This document shows, piece after piece, positions 1 through 5,775 of a DNA stretch of 6,141 bases. Made by a program: the position numbers and the translations under genes. The DNA comes from Candidatus Zhuqueibacterota bacterium (GTDB lineage Bacteria; Zhuqueibacterota; Zhuqueibacteria; Thermofontimicrobiales; Thiofontviventaceae). A model generated the notes under the pieces. The model ran no database searches and was not told the origin of the DNA. It saw only the letters and a list, made by a program, of their open reading frames with translations. Positions within the stretch are counted from its first letter, which is position 1, and each line of letters begins with the position of its first letter. The DNA lies in assembly GCA_014729735.1 (NCBI GenBank), contig WJJN01000649.1, positions 1-6,141 on the forward strand, given 5' to 3'.

Positions 1-1
1 A

Positions 2-640
2 AAGAAAAGCAATGATACTCAAAAATCAGGTGATTCCATTGCAAATATCCGATGTAAACTGGAATTTACTTACTACAATCAAGGTGATCCAGCCTGGCGA
101 AATGAACTATATGATTTTTATAAAAGGCTATCCAAAAACGGGAAGACAATAATGCAGCCAGAATACCATTACAAAATACGTCAGAAAGGGTGTGCACTTA
201 CCTGTATGGCAATGGTGCTGAAAAGTGCTGGCTATGATTATGATCCATCAGTACTTAATAAAGCTATGAATAGAGATGGATATTGGGGGAAGAATTATTG
301 GGGAAACTGGTCTGGCGCAGTTGATTGGAGTGCTGTAAATGACTATGGTGCACAGGCAATTAAAGATGAATATCCTACTCTTATTGGAACTCATAAAGAT
401 AATTGGCTAAAACGAAAACCAATTAAAACCAAACTTATTGATTCATATTTAGAAAGTTGCCATTATGTCATTGTTTTGGTTGAAAATCACTATAGCAACC
501 ATTGGGTGCTTGTTACCGAGAAAAAAAAGAAACAGTATATAATACTTGATCCCGGAAACAGCGAAAATAAAACATTAAAAAGTTATAATAACAAAATATA
601 TCGTGCAGTTATATATGAAAGGACGTGTAATGAAAACTAA
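2..640 (+). CDS. C39-like papain-fold cysteine peptidase, 5' partial
   Basis: The frame is open from the first bases of the window, and the first in-frame ATG is at 152. I place the true start upstream of the window because the conserved family beginning (Y-N-Q-G-D-P-A-W, bases 74-97) lies before that ATG. In the 212 visible codons the candidate catalytic Cys is in QKGCALTCMAMVL (Cys codon 191-193), the His in NHWVLVT (500-502) and the Asp in ILDPG (548-550). This is the Cys-His-Asp order of the peptidase C39-like family (Peptidase_C39_2 type). The family usually has Ser after GCALT; here it is Cys. The domain runs almost to the stop, so it is the C-terminal part of the protein. Members cleave peptide bonds, often outside the cytoplasm, but the substrate here is unknown and the missing N-terminus hides any signal peptide. 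The stop overlaps the next gene by 11 bases, suggesting a shared transcript. An ATG at 152 preceded by GGAAG is a weaker alternative start. Family is fairly sure; role is not. Confidence 0.82.
   Translation, partial: KKSNDTQKSGDSIANIRCKLEFTYYNQGDPAWRNELYDFYKRLSKNGKTIMQPEYHYKIRQKGCALTCMAMVLKSAGYDYDPSVLNKAMNRDGYWGKNYWGNWSGAVDWSAVNDYGAQAIKDEYPTLIGTHKDNWLKRKPIKTKLIDSYLESCHYVIVLVENHYSNHWVLVTEKKKKQYIILDPGNSENKTLKSYNNKIYRAVIYERTCNEN
618..623 (+). promoter_or_regulatory. Ribosome binding site that sets the start at 630
   Basis: AAAGGA lies 6 bases before ATG 630, inside the end of the peptidase gene. It favours 630 over the upstream in-frame ATGs at 603 and 615, and the protein from 630 begins directly with a signal peptide. 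Confidence 0.65.
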
Positions 641-1370
641 TAAAATATTCCTGCTATTTCTAGTTATGCTATCGATTGGTTTCGCATACAAAAATTTAAT
701 TGCGATGCAGATCGATGGATACGGAAATATCGCATTAATGATAATTGATCCGAGCGGTCGAAAAACAGGATATAACATTTTAGAAGATAAAACTTACGAT
801 GGTATACCCGGATCTGATGTCGGCGCAGCAGGTATTGGCATGCTGAACGAGAATGGAACAATGGAAGCTGATCCAAATTCGCCAACAATAACGGCAATGG
901 TAAGTAATAAGTTGAGTGGTGAGTACAAAATTATCGTTTCTGGTTTTGGCAAAACTCATTTTGGTGTTAACGTGATGGCAAGCCATGAAAATGGATCAAG
1001 AACGAATGTCGTCGCTGGTGGTTTTGTCGATTCTGCAACTGTTGTTGAAGTAAGTTTCAAATATGATCGTGCCAGCAAGGAAAACACCGAAATAAAAAAA
1101 TTAGTAACCGATAATACGTTTATTAAAGATATTGAATTATGCTATCACTTTGAGTATATTAAAGATGAAGGTATCTACAATAGCCTGAAAAAAAAGGCAG
1201 AAAATGCAATTAAGCAGCATGAGAAAGGAAATAACAACGCGGCGGTTAACATTTTAAATGCATTCATCAATGAAGTCAATGCACAGAAGGGCAAAAAAAT
1301 CGATGAGTGGGAAGCAGAAAATGTGCTTATTTATGATGCGCAGGAATTGATAGATAAATGGAAAGAATGA
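630..1370 (+). CDS. Secreted protein with FIMAH-like C-terminal segment
   Basis: From ATG 630 the protein is 246 residues. It begins MKTNK followed by a hydrophobic stretch (about residues 6-20) with possible cleavage after GFA, so it should be exported. Residues about 30-146 form a beta-rich region with D-P-S-G-R-K-T-G, I-P-G-S and a G-E-Y-K-I-I-V-S-G-F-G segment. That pattern is seen in secreted bacterial proteins of unclear function. Residues about 164-246 are helical and contain N-A-A-V-N-I-L-N-A-F-I-N-E-V-N followed by G-K-K-I. This matches the FIMAH-type module found at the C-termini of many secreted bacterial enzymes. No catalytic motif is visible, so it may be a binding or accessory protein. 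It starts inside the end of the C39-like peptidase gene, which suggests translational coupling and a joint role outside the cell. The FIMAH assignment is from memory of the pattern; the function is unknown. Confidence 0.75.
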   Translation: MKTNKIFLLFLVMLSIGFAYKNLIAMQIDGYGNIALMIIDPSGRKTGYNILEDKTYDGIPGSDVGAAGIGMLNENGTMEADPNSPTITAMVSNKLSGEYKIIVSGFGKTHFGVNVMASHENGSRTNVVAGGFVDSATVVEVSFKYDRASKENTEIKKLVTDNTFIKDIELCYHFEYIKDEGIYNSLKKKAENAIKQHEKGNNNAAVNILNAFINEVNAQKGKKIDEWEAENVLIYDAQELIDKWKE

Positions 1371-1448
1371 CATTACCCAAATAATATCCTGGCGTAATAA
1401 AAGATTGATGTCTCAGTAGTTCACAAATCAAATCAAGTTTCTATTGTA

Positions 1449-1454
1449 TATAAT
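1449..1454 (+). promoter_or_regulatory. Weak -10-like box before the hydrolase-like lipoprotein
   Basis: TATAAT in the 102-base gap between the FIMAH-like gene and the lipoprotein gene, 18 bases before ATG 1473. No matching -35 box is seen 16-18 bases upstream, and the implied leader would be only about 12 bases. AGGAG at 1462-1466 is the ribosome binding site. No terminator is evident in this gap. The box may be chance in AT-rich DNA. Confidence 0.22.
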
Positions 1455-1472
1455 TCCGATTAGGAGAACAAA

Positions 1473-2531
1473 ATGAAAATCTCCCAAAAGTTCGCTTTTT
1501 GTTTCCTTTTAATTGCTTGCTTACAATGCTCAAAAACAAAAAATCCTTTGCAAAATCCGGAAATACGTGAAACTGAGTTTCAGAGCGAGAATGTATCTTA
1601 TCAGAGCATTGGTTTAACTTTGAATGGTGTATTGACTATTCCTCTTGTCGAAGATGACGTGCCCGGAGTATTAATCATAAATCGTTTTGGGCAAATCGAT
1701 AGAGATGGCGAAATAGTCGATAACGACAGTGTCGATGTGCCCATTTATAAGATGCTGGCAGAATATTTAAGCAGTCATAACTTTGCTGTGTTGAGATATG
1801 ATAAACGGTCTTTGCCGGAATATAATATTGGCAGAAGCAATATCTCGGAATACGATCAATTAAAGGATATTCACGCTTCGATCAATTTTCTCAGGAATCG
1901 TTCCGAGGTGGACGAGAATTCGATTTTCATCATCGGTCATGAAGAAGGGGGAAATTTGGCATCTGTTGCTGCCAGTGAAAAAGACGCCATAAAAGGGATC
2001 GTTTTAATCGCTTCTCCTGCATTTGCCGTTGACACTCTTATGTTGGCGAGAATTACATCAGATCCGAATACGAGCAATGAAGTTAAATTTTACACTCGGG
2101 TTGCATTCAATTATTTTAGAAATAATCATAAGTATAACTACATTATTGACTATTACGTCATGGGATATCGTATCCCCTATTGGTGCCAATGGATGAACTA
2201 CTCTCAAAATGCAGATAGCATTATTACAAATTTGAATAAAGATGTATTCGCAATTCAGGGGCTGGCAGATGAAACATATCCCTCCGGCACATTGGAACGA
2301 AATCTGGAATGCTGGAATTGTATTGCATCGCAATCGGAGAGCATCGAATTTAAAGCTTATGAAAAAGTCACTCATCTGCTGCTTGATAAAAATACATCGG
2401 AAGTGTCGGAAGCTGTTTTAGAAGGTATTTTGGTCTGGATGTATGAAAATAGCATCACTCGGTATAAAGGCAGAGTGGACATATCACTGATGCCTTCATC
2501 ACTGCTGAATAAAAGGATTGATGATCAATAA
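1473..2531 (+). CDS. Lipoprotein with degenerate alpha/beta-hydrolase fold, probable pseudoenzyme
   Basis: The protein has 352 residues. The start is supported by AGGAG six bases upstream. The N-terminus has a lipoprotein signal with lipobox L-I-A-C (Cys16), or less likely Cys19, so the mature protein should be membrane-anchored. The rest follows the YuxL-like / serine-aminopeptidase type alpha/beta hydrolases: LNGVLTIP (50-57), I-D-R-D-G (75-79), the strand FAVLRYDKR (104-112), the nucleophile elbow (155-160), a QGLAD acid segment (Asp266) and a late His (KVTH, His301). In active relatives the elbow is G-H-S-x-G-G; here it is G-H-E-E-G-G, with Glu157 (codon GAA at 1941) in place of Ser. The oxyanion motif H-G-S-G is replaced by N-R-F-G at 70-73. 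With both altered, ordinary esterase or peptidase activity is unlikely, though Asp and His are kept. It could be a binding protein, or use Glu in an unusual way. Its last 33 bases overlap the convergent vapC gene. Confidence 0.8.
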   Translation: MKISQKFAFCFLLIACLQCSKTKNPLQNPEIRETEFQSENVSYQSIGLTLNGVLTIPLVEDDVPGVLIINRFGQIDRDGEIVDNDSVDVPIYKMLAEYLSSHNFAVLRYDKRSLPEYNIGRSNISEYDQLKDIHASINFLRNRSEVDENSIFIIGHEEGGNLASVAASEKDAIKGIVLIASPAFAVDTLMLARITSDPNTSNEVKFYTRVAFNYFRNNHKYNYIIDYYVMGYRIPYWCQWMNYSQNADSIITNLNKDVFAIQGLADETYPSGTLERNLECWNCIASQSESIEFKAYEKVTHLLLDKNTSEVSEAVLEGILVWMYENSITRYKGRVDISLMPSSLLNKRIDDQ

Positions 2532-2927
2532 ATTTCGTATACGTTGCTCGTGTTGTAAATCTTCAGTATATAGTATATTACAATTAGCCCGTATGGCGGC
2601 TGATATAATAAGTGAATCGTAAAAAGAATACTGCCAGCCTTCTTGTATTTCTAAAGCCTCTTTGTAAAGTGCCATGCTCGGAAAGATTTCGCATAGCGGT
2701 TCCAATACATTAGTCATGAATTTATAACAATCATTTTTCGCTAAAGGTTTCTCGAACTTTTGTGTCGCAACATTTAAAAATTCCTGTATCACCTGATAAC
2801 TGATGCAACCAGCATAGCCAGTAAAGGCTTTGCTAATTATTTCTTTTGCTATTTTTTGTTTTGTAGGTTCAGATTTATCAAATGAATATATAAGAATATT
2901 CGTATCAATGAAAAATTTATCTTTCAT
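2499..2927 (-). CDS. vapC: VapC-type PIN-domain toxin ribonuclease
   Basis: The protein has 142 residues, the usual size for a single PIN domain. The acidic residues of the metal-dependent RNase site are all present: Asp8 in FFIDTNILIY, Glu49 in VIQEF, Asp104 in FYDSLIISAA and Asp123 in YTEDLQH. The C-terminal LLIINPF is also typical. Such toxins cleave specific RNAs, often tRNA or rRNA, when the antitoxin is degraded; the target here cannot be read. The gene starts 11 bases inside the end of the antitoxin gene, with GAGGGA (2941-2936) eight bases before the ATG. This is the usual antitoxin-first operon with coupled translation. It ends inside the 3' end of the convergent lipoprotein gene. 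The intact active site argues for a working toxin. Confidence 0.92.
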   Translation of the reverse strand: MKDKFFIDTNILIYSFDKSEPTKQKIAKEIISKAFTGYAGCISYQVIQEFLNVATQKFEKPLAKNDCYKFMTNVLEPLCEIFPSMALYKEALEIQEGWQYSFYDSLIISAAIRANCNILYTEDLQHEQRIRNLLIINPFIQQ

Positions 2928-3138
2928 TGAGTTCGTCCCTCGAAAATTTTCGACCAGGATTTACATAATTTAGATCATTCATCAGATCATCGTAATTGGA
3001 TTTATTTGAACCTGAAGTAACATACCTTTTTAACCATCTACGAAAATTATCATTCAGTGTCGTATGCTCTTCTCTCGCTTTTTCACGTGCCTTTTTAATT
3101 AAATTTTCATCAGCACTAAGGGTAATATTTTTTAACAT
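2917..3138 (-). CDS. vapB: VapB-type antitoxin, ribbon-helix-helix-like
   Basis: From the ATG at 3138 the protein is 73 residues. Residues 1-8 (MLKNITLS) look like a DNA-binding beta ribbon. Residues 11-40 give two helices, ending in T-T-L-N-D-N-F-R-R-W-L, as in CopG/ribbon-helix-helix antitoxins paired with PIN toxins. Residues 41-73 are polar and probably wrap the toxin. A GTG at 3147 would add three residues, but that GTG is part of the ribosome binding site AAAGGTG, so 3138 is preferred. The antitoxin should block VapC and repress its own operon together with it; the inverted repeats just upstream fit this. The symbol follows the partner and operon order rather than a sequence match to a named VapB. 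Confidence 0.87.
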   Translation of the reverse strand: MLKNITLSADENLIKKAREKAREEHTTLNDNFRRWLKRYVTSGSNKSNYDDLMNDLNYVNPGRKFSRDELNER

Positions 3139-3144
3139 AGAATT

Positions 3145-3151
3145 CACCTTT
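3145..3151 (-). promoter_or_regulatory. Ribosome binding site that sets the vapB start
   Basis: Read on the - strand this is AAAGGTG, six bases before the ATG at 3138. A longer frame could begin at the GTG inside this site, but that would destroy normal spacing. Confidence 0.7.
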
Positions 3152-3164
3152 AATTGATATTAAT

Positions 3165-3185
3165 TGTACACTAAGAATGTGTGCA
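3165..3185. repeat. Inverted repeat next to the vapBC start point, candidate operator
   Basis: TGTACAC (3165-3171) and GTGTGCA (3179-3185) are arms with one mismatch around a 7-base spacer. It lies 27-47 bases upstream of the vapB ATG and covers the predicted transcription start (about 3181 on the - strand). The place and size fit an operator for a ribbon-helix-helix antitoxin. Binding is inferred. Confidence 0.5.
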
Positions 3186-3209
3186 TTAATATAATGTTGT
3201 TTATATTAA
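3186..3209. repeat. Perfect 9-base inverted repeat over the vapBC core promoter
   Basis: TTAATATAA (3186-3194) and TTATATTAA (3201-3209) are exact inverted arms with a 6-base centre. The element directly adjoins the previous inverted repeat and covers the -10 box and most of the -35/-10 spacer of the proposed vapBC promoter. A bound VapBC complex would block RNA polymerase here. AT-rich palindromes occur by chance, but the position is telling. Confidence 0.5.
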
Positions 3210-3216
3210 AAAGCAA
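3188..3216 (-). promoter_or_regulatory. Predicted sigma-70-like promoter of vapBC
   Basis: On the - strand, TTGCTT (3216-3211) and TATATT (3193-3188) are separated by exactly 17 bases. Transcription would begin near 3181, giving a leader of about 40 bases to the vapB ATG. The same TTGCTT-N17-TAT(A/C)TT layout occurs before the second toxin-antitoxin operon at 5111-5139. Not tested experimentally; some FCB lineages use other promoter consensus sequences. Confidence 0.45.
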
Positions 3217-3282
3217 TAGAAAAATATATGAATAGTTGATCAAACCTTAGCTACTCATAGTAAAAGAGCGCCGCCAACAAAG

Positions 3283-3308
3283 GAACAATGCTTATCGCGA
3301 TATTGTTC
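3283..3308. repeat. Inverted repeat upstream of the amylase, possible operator or leader hairpin
   Basis: GAACAAT (3283-3289) and ATTGTTC (3302-3308) are perfect 7-base arms around 12 bases. The spacer contains most of a second perfect palindrome, TATCGCGATA (3293-3302). It ends 38 bases before the amylase start codon, a fitting place for a sugar-responsive repressor site. No regulator gene is in the window. A clear amylase promoter was not found; TATAAA at 3313-3318 is the only -10-like box nearby. Confidence 0.35.
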
Positions 3309-3334
3309 AAAATATAAAGCTACAATTATTTAAA

Positions 3335-3339
3335 AAGGA
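3335..3339 (+). promoter_or_regulatory. Ribosome binding site supporting a TTG start of the amylase
   Basis: AAGGA sits seven bases before TTG 3347. The codons right after TTG give a normal signal peptide, so the non-ATG start is well supported. Confidence 0.7.
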
Positions 3340-3346
3340 TTTCTTC

Positions 3347-5002
3347 TTGAAGCTCGATAAATTATTTCTGCTGATTCTCGCTATTGTTCTTCTAATTCCA
3401 ATCGGATCCATCTCGCAGGATCATCAAAGCTGGAGCTATAATCTCGGTATTTATGAAGTGAATGTCCGCCAATACACGGCAGCGGGCACGTTTGCTGCAT
3501 TCGAATCGCATCTGCCGCGGTTGAAAGAAATGGGAGTCGGGATTCTGTGGTTCATGCCAATTCATCCCATCGGGCAGCAAAACCGGCTGGGACGACTGGG
3601 CAGCTACTACTCGGTCAAGGATTATTACGGCGTGAATCCCGAATTCGGGACCATCGATGAATTTAAGGCGCTGGTCGAGAAAATTCATGATATGGGGATG
3701 TATGTCATCATCGACTGGGTGGCGAATCATACTGCCTGGGATAATCTGTTGACAGTTTCACACCCGGAATGGTACAGCAAGGATGCAAACGGCAACTTTA
3801 TCCCGCCGCCCGGCACAAACTGGTCGGATGTGATCGATCTGGATTACAGCAAGCAGGGCTTGCGGGACTACATGATCGCTGCCATGAAGTACTGGGTCGA
3901 TGAAATCAATGTCGATGGATTCCGCTGCGACGCTGCCAGCATGGTTCCGATGGATTTCTGGCAAACTGCTATTAGCGAATTGAAAAATGATGCGCCGGAT
4001 ATTTTCATACTCGCCGAAGCCGATGGGGTGCAATATCACAATGCGGGATTTGACATGACCTTTGCCTGGGGATTGCACGGCTTTGGGGACGGTGTTTTAA
4101 AGCGCATTGTCGAGAGATGGAACAATGCGAATTCGCTGGCGAATTTCGTCAGCAGCGAGCAGCACACATACCCGGATTCGCACTACCGGATGTATTTCAC
4201 ATCGAACCACGACGAAAACTCCTGGCACGGAACCGTTTTCGAGCAGTTCGGAGATGCGGCAGAGCCTTTCGCCGTGCTCACCTGCACACTGGACGGCATG
4301 CCGCTCATTTACAGCGGGCAGGAAGCGGGACTCGATAAGCGGCTGCAATTTTTCGATAAAGATCTAATCATCTGGCGCGACCATCCTTTTACCGATATGT
4401 ACACAACACTGCTTCATTTAAAAAGAGAAAATCAGTCGTTGTGGAACGGAGAAAATGGCGGCGATATTCAACGGGTTCGCACCACCAGCGACAATTCGAT
4501 ATTCGCATTTATCCAGGAAAAGGAAGATGAGAAAACATTTGCGATTTTCAATCTTTCTCCCGGCTATGTTGGCGGAACATTGCAGGATTCGTTGTATTTC
4601 GGAAATTACGTGGATGTTTTTGAAAATGATACAGTCACTTTCGAGGCAGAAGCGAATTTCGGGCTTCAGGGTTGGGATTACAAGGTTTATGAAGAAGTCA
4701 AAACGAGCACGGGAATCAATTTTATCAGCAATCAACCGGCTGAATTTTCGCTGAGCCAGAACTACCCCAATCCATTCAATCCCGCGACGACAATCCGGTT
4801 TGAAGTCCCGGAACCGGAGCACGTGACCCTGAAAATCTACGATCTTTCCGGCAGGCTGGTCGCCACCCTGATCAATGGCAGTTTCGAACCGGGCGTTCAC
4901 AGGGTAAATCTGCGAGCTGATCAATTCGCCAGCGGCATTTATTTCTACCGGCTCAAGGCAGGTGGATTTTCACAAACCCGGAAACTGACGGTGCTGAAGT
5001 AG
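3347..5002 (+). CDS. Secreted GH13 alpha-amylase family enzyme with T9SS sorting domain
   Basis: The protein has 551 residues and a TTG start. Residues 1-23 are a signal peptide (KLDK then a hydrophobic core, possible cut at SIS/Q). Residues about 28-395 are a GH13 (alpha/beta)8 barrel with all the conserved regions: DWVANH (123-128), GFRCDAASM with nucleophile Asp195, ILAEAD with acid/base Glu224, and FTSNHDEN with Asp289. The stretch GSYYSVKDYYGVNPEFGT (85-102) is typical of the family. A short beta domain follows, to about 455. Residues about 464-551 are a type A T9SS C-terminal sorting domain: QNYPNPFNPATTI (471-483), KIYDLSGRLV, SGIYFYRL and a final KLTVLK. The enzyme should cross the outer membrane and act on alpha-glucans such as starch or maltodextrins; exact specificity cannot be read. 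It appears monocistronic, with a hairpin after the stop. It is richer in GC than the toxin-antitoxin genes on both sides. Confidence 0.94.
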   Translation: MKLDKLFLLILAIVLLIPIGSISQDHQSWSYNLGIYEVNVRQYTAAGTFAAFESHLPRLKEMGVGILWFMPIHPIGQQNRLGRLGSYYSVKDYYGVNPEFGTIDEFKALVEKIHDMGMYVIIDWVANHTAWDNLLTVSHPEWYSKDANGNFIPPPGTNWSDVIDLDYSKQGLRDYMIAAMKYWVDEINVDGFRCDAASMVPMDFWQTAISELKNDAPDIFILAEADGVQYHNAGFDMTFAWGLHGFGDGVLKRIVERWNNANSLANFVSSEQHTYPDSHYRMYFTSNHDENSWHGTVFEQFGDAAEPFAVLTCTLDGMPLIYSGQEAGLDKRLQFFDKDLIIWRDHPFTDMYTTLLHLKRENQSLWNGENGGDIQRVRTTSDNSIFAFIQEKEDEKTFAIFNLSPGYVGGTLQDSLYFGNYVDVFENDTVTFEAEANFGLQGWDYKVYEEVKTSTGINFISNQPAEFSLSQNYPNPFNPATTIRFEVPEPEHVTLKIYDLSGRLVATLINGSFEPGVHRVNLRADQFASGIYFYRLKAGGFSQTRKLTVLK

Positions 5003-5014
5003 TTAGTGTAAAAA

Positions 5015-5045
5015 GCGATTTCATCTGACGGATAGGTGGAATCGC
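5015..5045 (+). terminator. Hairpin just after the amylase, likely transcript end or 3' stabiliser
   Basis: GCGATTTCATCT (5015-5026) can pair with AGGTGGAATCGC (5034-5045) around a 7-base loop, giving a 12-pair stem with two G-U pairs. It begins 13 bases after the amylase stop. The G-U pairs hold only in + strand RNA; on the - strand they become mismatches, so it belongs to the amylase transcript. No U-run follows directly (next is CGGGGCGG; a T-rich stretch starts near 5071), so it is not a textbook Rho-independent terminator. An A-run precedes it. Confidence 0.5.
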
Positions 5046-5110
5046 CGGGGCGGTTGCTTTACAAAATAATTTCTCTTTTTCATATTTTATGCCAATGTAA
5101 TAGTTATCTA

Positions 5111-5139
5111 TTGCTTTTTCTCCCACATTTTCATATCTT
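5111..5139 (+). promoter_or_regulatory. Predicted promoter of the mazEF-type operon
   Basis: TTGCTT (5111-5116) and TATCTT (5134-5139) are separated by 17 bases, giving a start near 5146 and a leader of about 37 bases. TATAAA at 5142-5147 is another possible -10. TTTTCATA (5128-5135) and TATGACAA (5150-5157) form an inverted repeat with one mismatch spanning the -10, a weak candidate operator. Confidence 0.4.
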
Positions 5140-5182
5140 AGTATAAAAGTATGACAAAAAACCATACCAGGAGTTCAAAATA

Positions 5183-5425
5183 ATGAGTTCAATAAAAATA
5201 GCAATATCATTAGAACAGAAACTTGTAGAAGAGCTCGACCAGATGGTTCAAAATAATGTGTATCCGAACAGGAGCAAAGCGATACAAGATGCTGTCCAGG
5301 AAAAAATAACACGCATCAATAAAAACCGATTAGCCAAAGAATGCGCTAAACTTGATATCAATTTTGAGCAATCATTATCCGAAGAAGGATTGTCAACGGA
5401 GAGCGCGGAATGGGCAGAATATTAA
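5183..5425 (+). CDS. mazE: Ribbon-helix-helix antitoxin of a MazEF-type pair
   Basis: The protein has 80 residues, with AGGAG (5169-5173) nine bases before the ATG. Residues 4-10 (IKIAISL) are the DNA-binding strand; residues 11-24 and NRSKAIQDAVQEKI (29-42) are the two helices of a CopG-like ribbon-helix-helix fold. Residues 50-80 are an acidic tail (E-Q-S-L-S-E-E-G, A-E-W-A-E-Y) that should bind and block the toxin. The gene overlaps the toxin gene by 16 bases, the usual antitoxin-first layout. Repression of its own promoter is expected from the family. The name mazE follows the toxin partner; the fold is ribbon-helix-helix rather than the AbrB-like fold of E. coli MazE. Confidence 0.88.
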   Translation: MSSIKIAISLEQKLVEELDQMVQNNVYPNRSKAIQDAVQEKITRINKNRLAKECAKLDINFEQSLSEEGLSTESAEWAEY

Positions 5426-5748
5426 GAGGCGATATTATATGGGCTGACCTGAATCCGGTTAAAGGAAAAGAACAAGCAGGTTATCGACCAATATTGATAG
5501 TGAGTCATGATATTTTTAATGAACGTTCCGGGACCGTAATTGCGATGGCAATTACGAGCCAGCCTCAAATTGCCGGATTTCCTTTAACTTACGAGCTATC
5601 GAATGTAAAATTGCCTAAGAAATCATGGGTCAAAATCAGCCAAGTCAGGACTCTATCCACCGAGCGACTGGGCGACAAAATTGGAAGCTTAGCGACAGAA
5701 GAACTGGATACAATAATTGAAGGTCTAAATGAAATTATTGGCAACTAA
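5410..5748 (+). CDS. mazF: MazF/PemK-type endoribonuclease toxin
   Basis: The protein has 112 residues, normal for MazF. It shows RGDIIWADLNPVKGKEQAGYRPILIV (6-31), containing the RGD strand and the conserved R-P whose Arg26 is a catalytic residue in the family. T-V-I-A-M-A-I-T (42-49) follows, with catalytic Thr49, and KISQVRTLSTERLG (75-88) is the usual Q-x-R-T segment. MazF toxins cut single-stranded RNA at short sequences, stopping translation; the cut site here is unknown. The ATG lies inside the antitoxin gene, with GGAGAG (5398-5403) six bases upstream, so translation should be coupled. All key residues are present, so it is probably functional. No terminator was seen after it. Confidence 0.94.
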   Translation: MGRILRGDIIWADLNPVKGKEQAGYRPILIVSHDIFNERSGTVIAMAITSQPQIAGFPLTYELSNVKLPKKSWVKISQVRTLSTERLGDKIGSLATEELDTIIEGLNEIIGN

Positions 5749-5775
5749 CACGTTACAATCTACCGCCTGGAGTGA

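Noticed and set aside
2058..2375. 105-codon reading frame on the - strand inside the lipoprotein gene
   Set aside because: Cys- and Ile-rich composition typical of an antisense shadow, with no domain recognised.
2517..2529. ATTGAT-G-ATCAAT palindrome at the lipoprotein/vapC overlap
   Set aside because: Short, AT-rich and inside two coding regions; no stem strength or U-run to act as a terminator.
3147..3147. GTG start for the vapB antitoxin
   Set aside because: The GTG is part of the AAAGGTG ribosome binding site of the ATG at 3138.
4107..4367. Long alternative frames on both strands inside the amylase gene (also 4117-4338, 4418-4924 and 3392-4078)
   Set aside because: They lie within a gene with complete GH13 and T9SS motifs, show no recognisable domains, and are expected shadows in GC-richer coding DNA.
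3208..5119. 13-base inverted repeats as ends of a mobile element carrying the amylase
   Set aside because: No transposase, no target duplication seen, and the repeats are better explained as -35 regions of the two toxin-antitoxin promoters.
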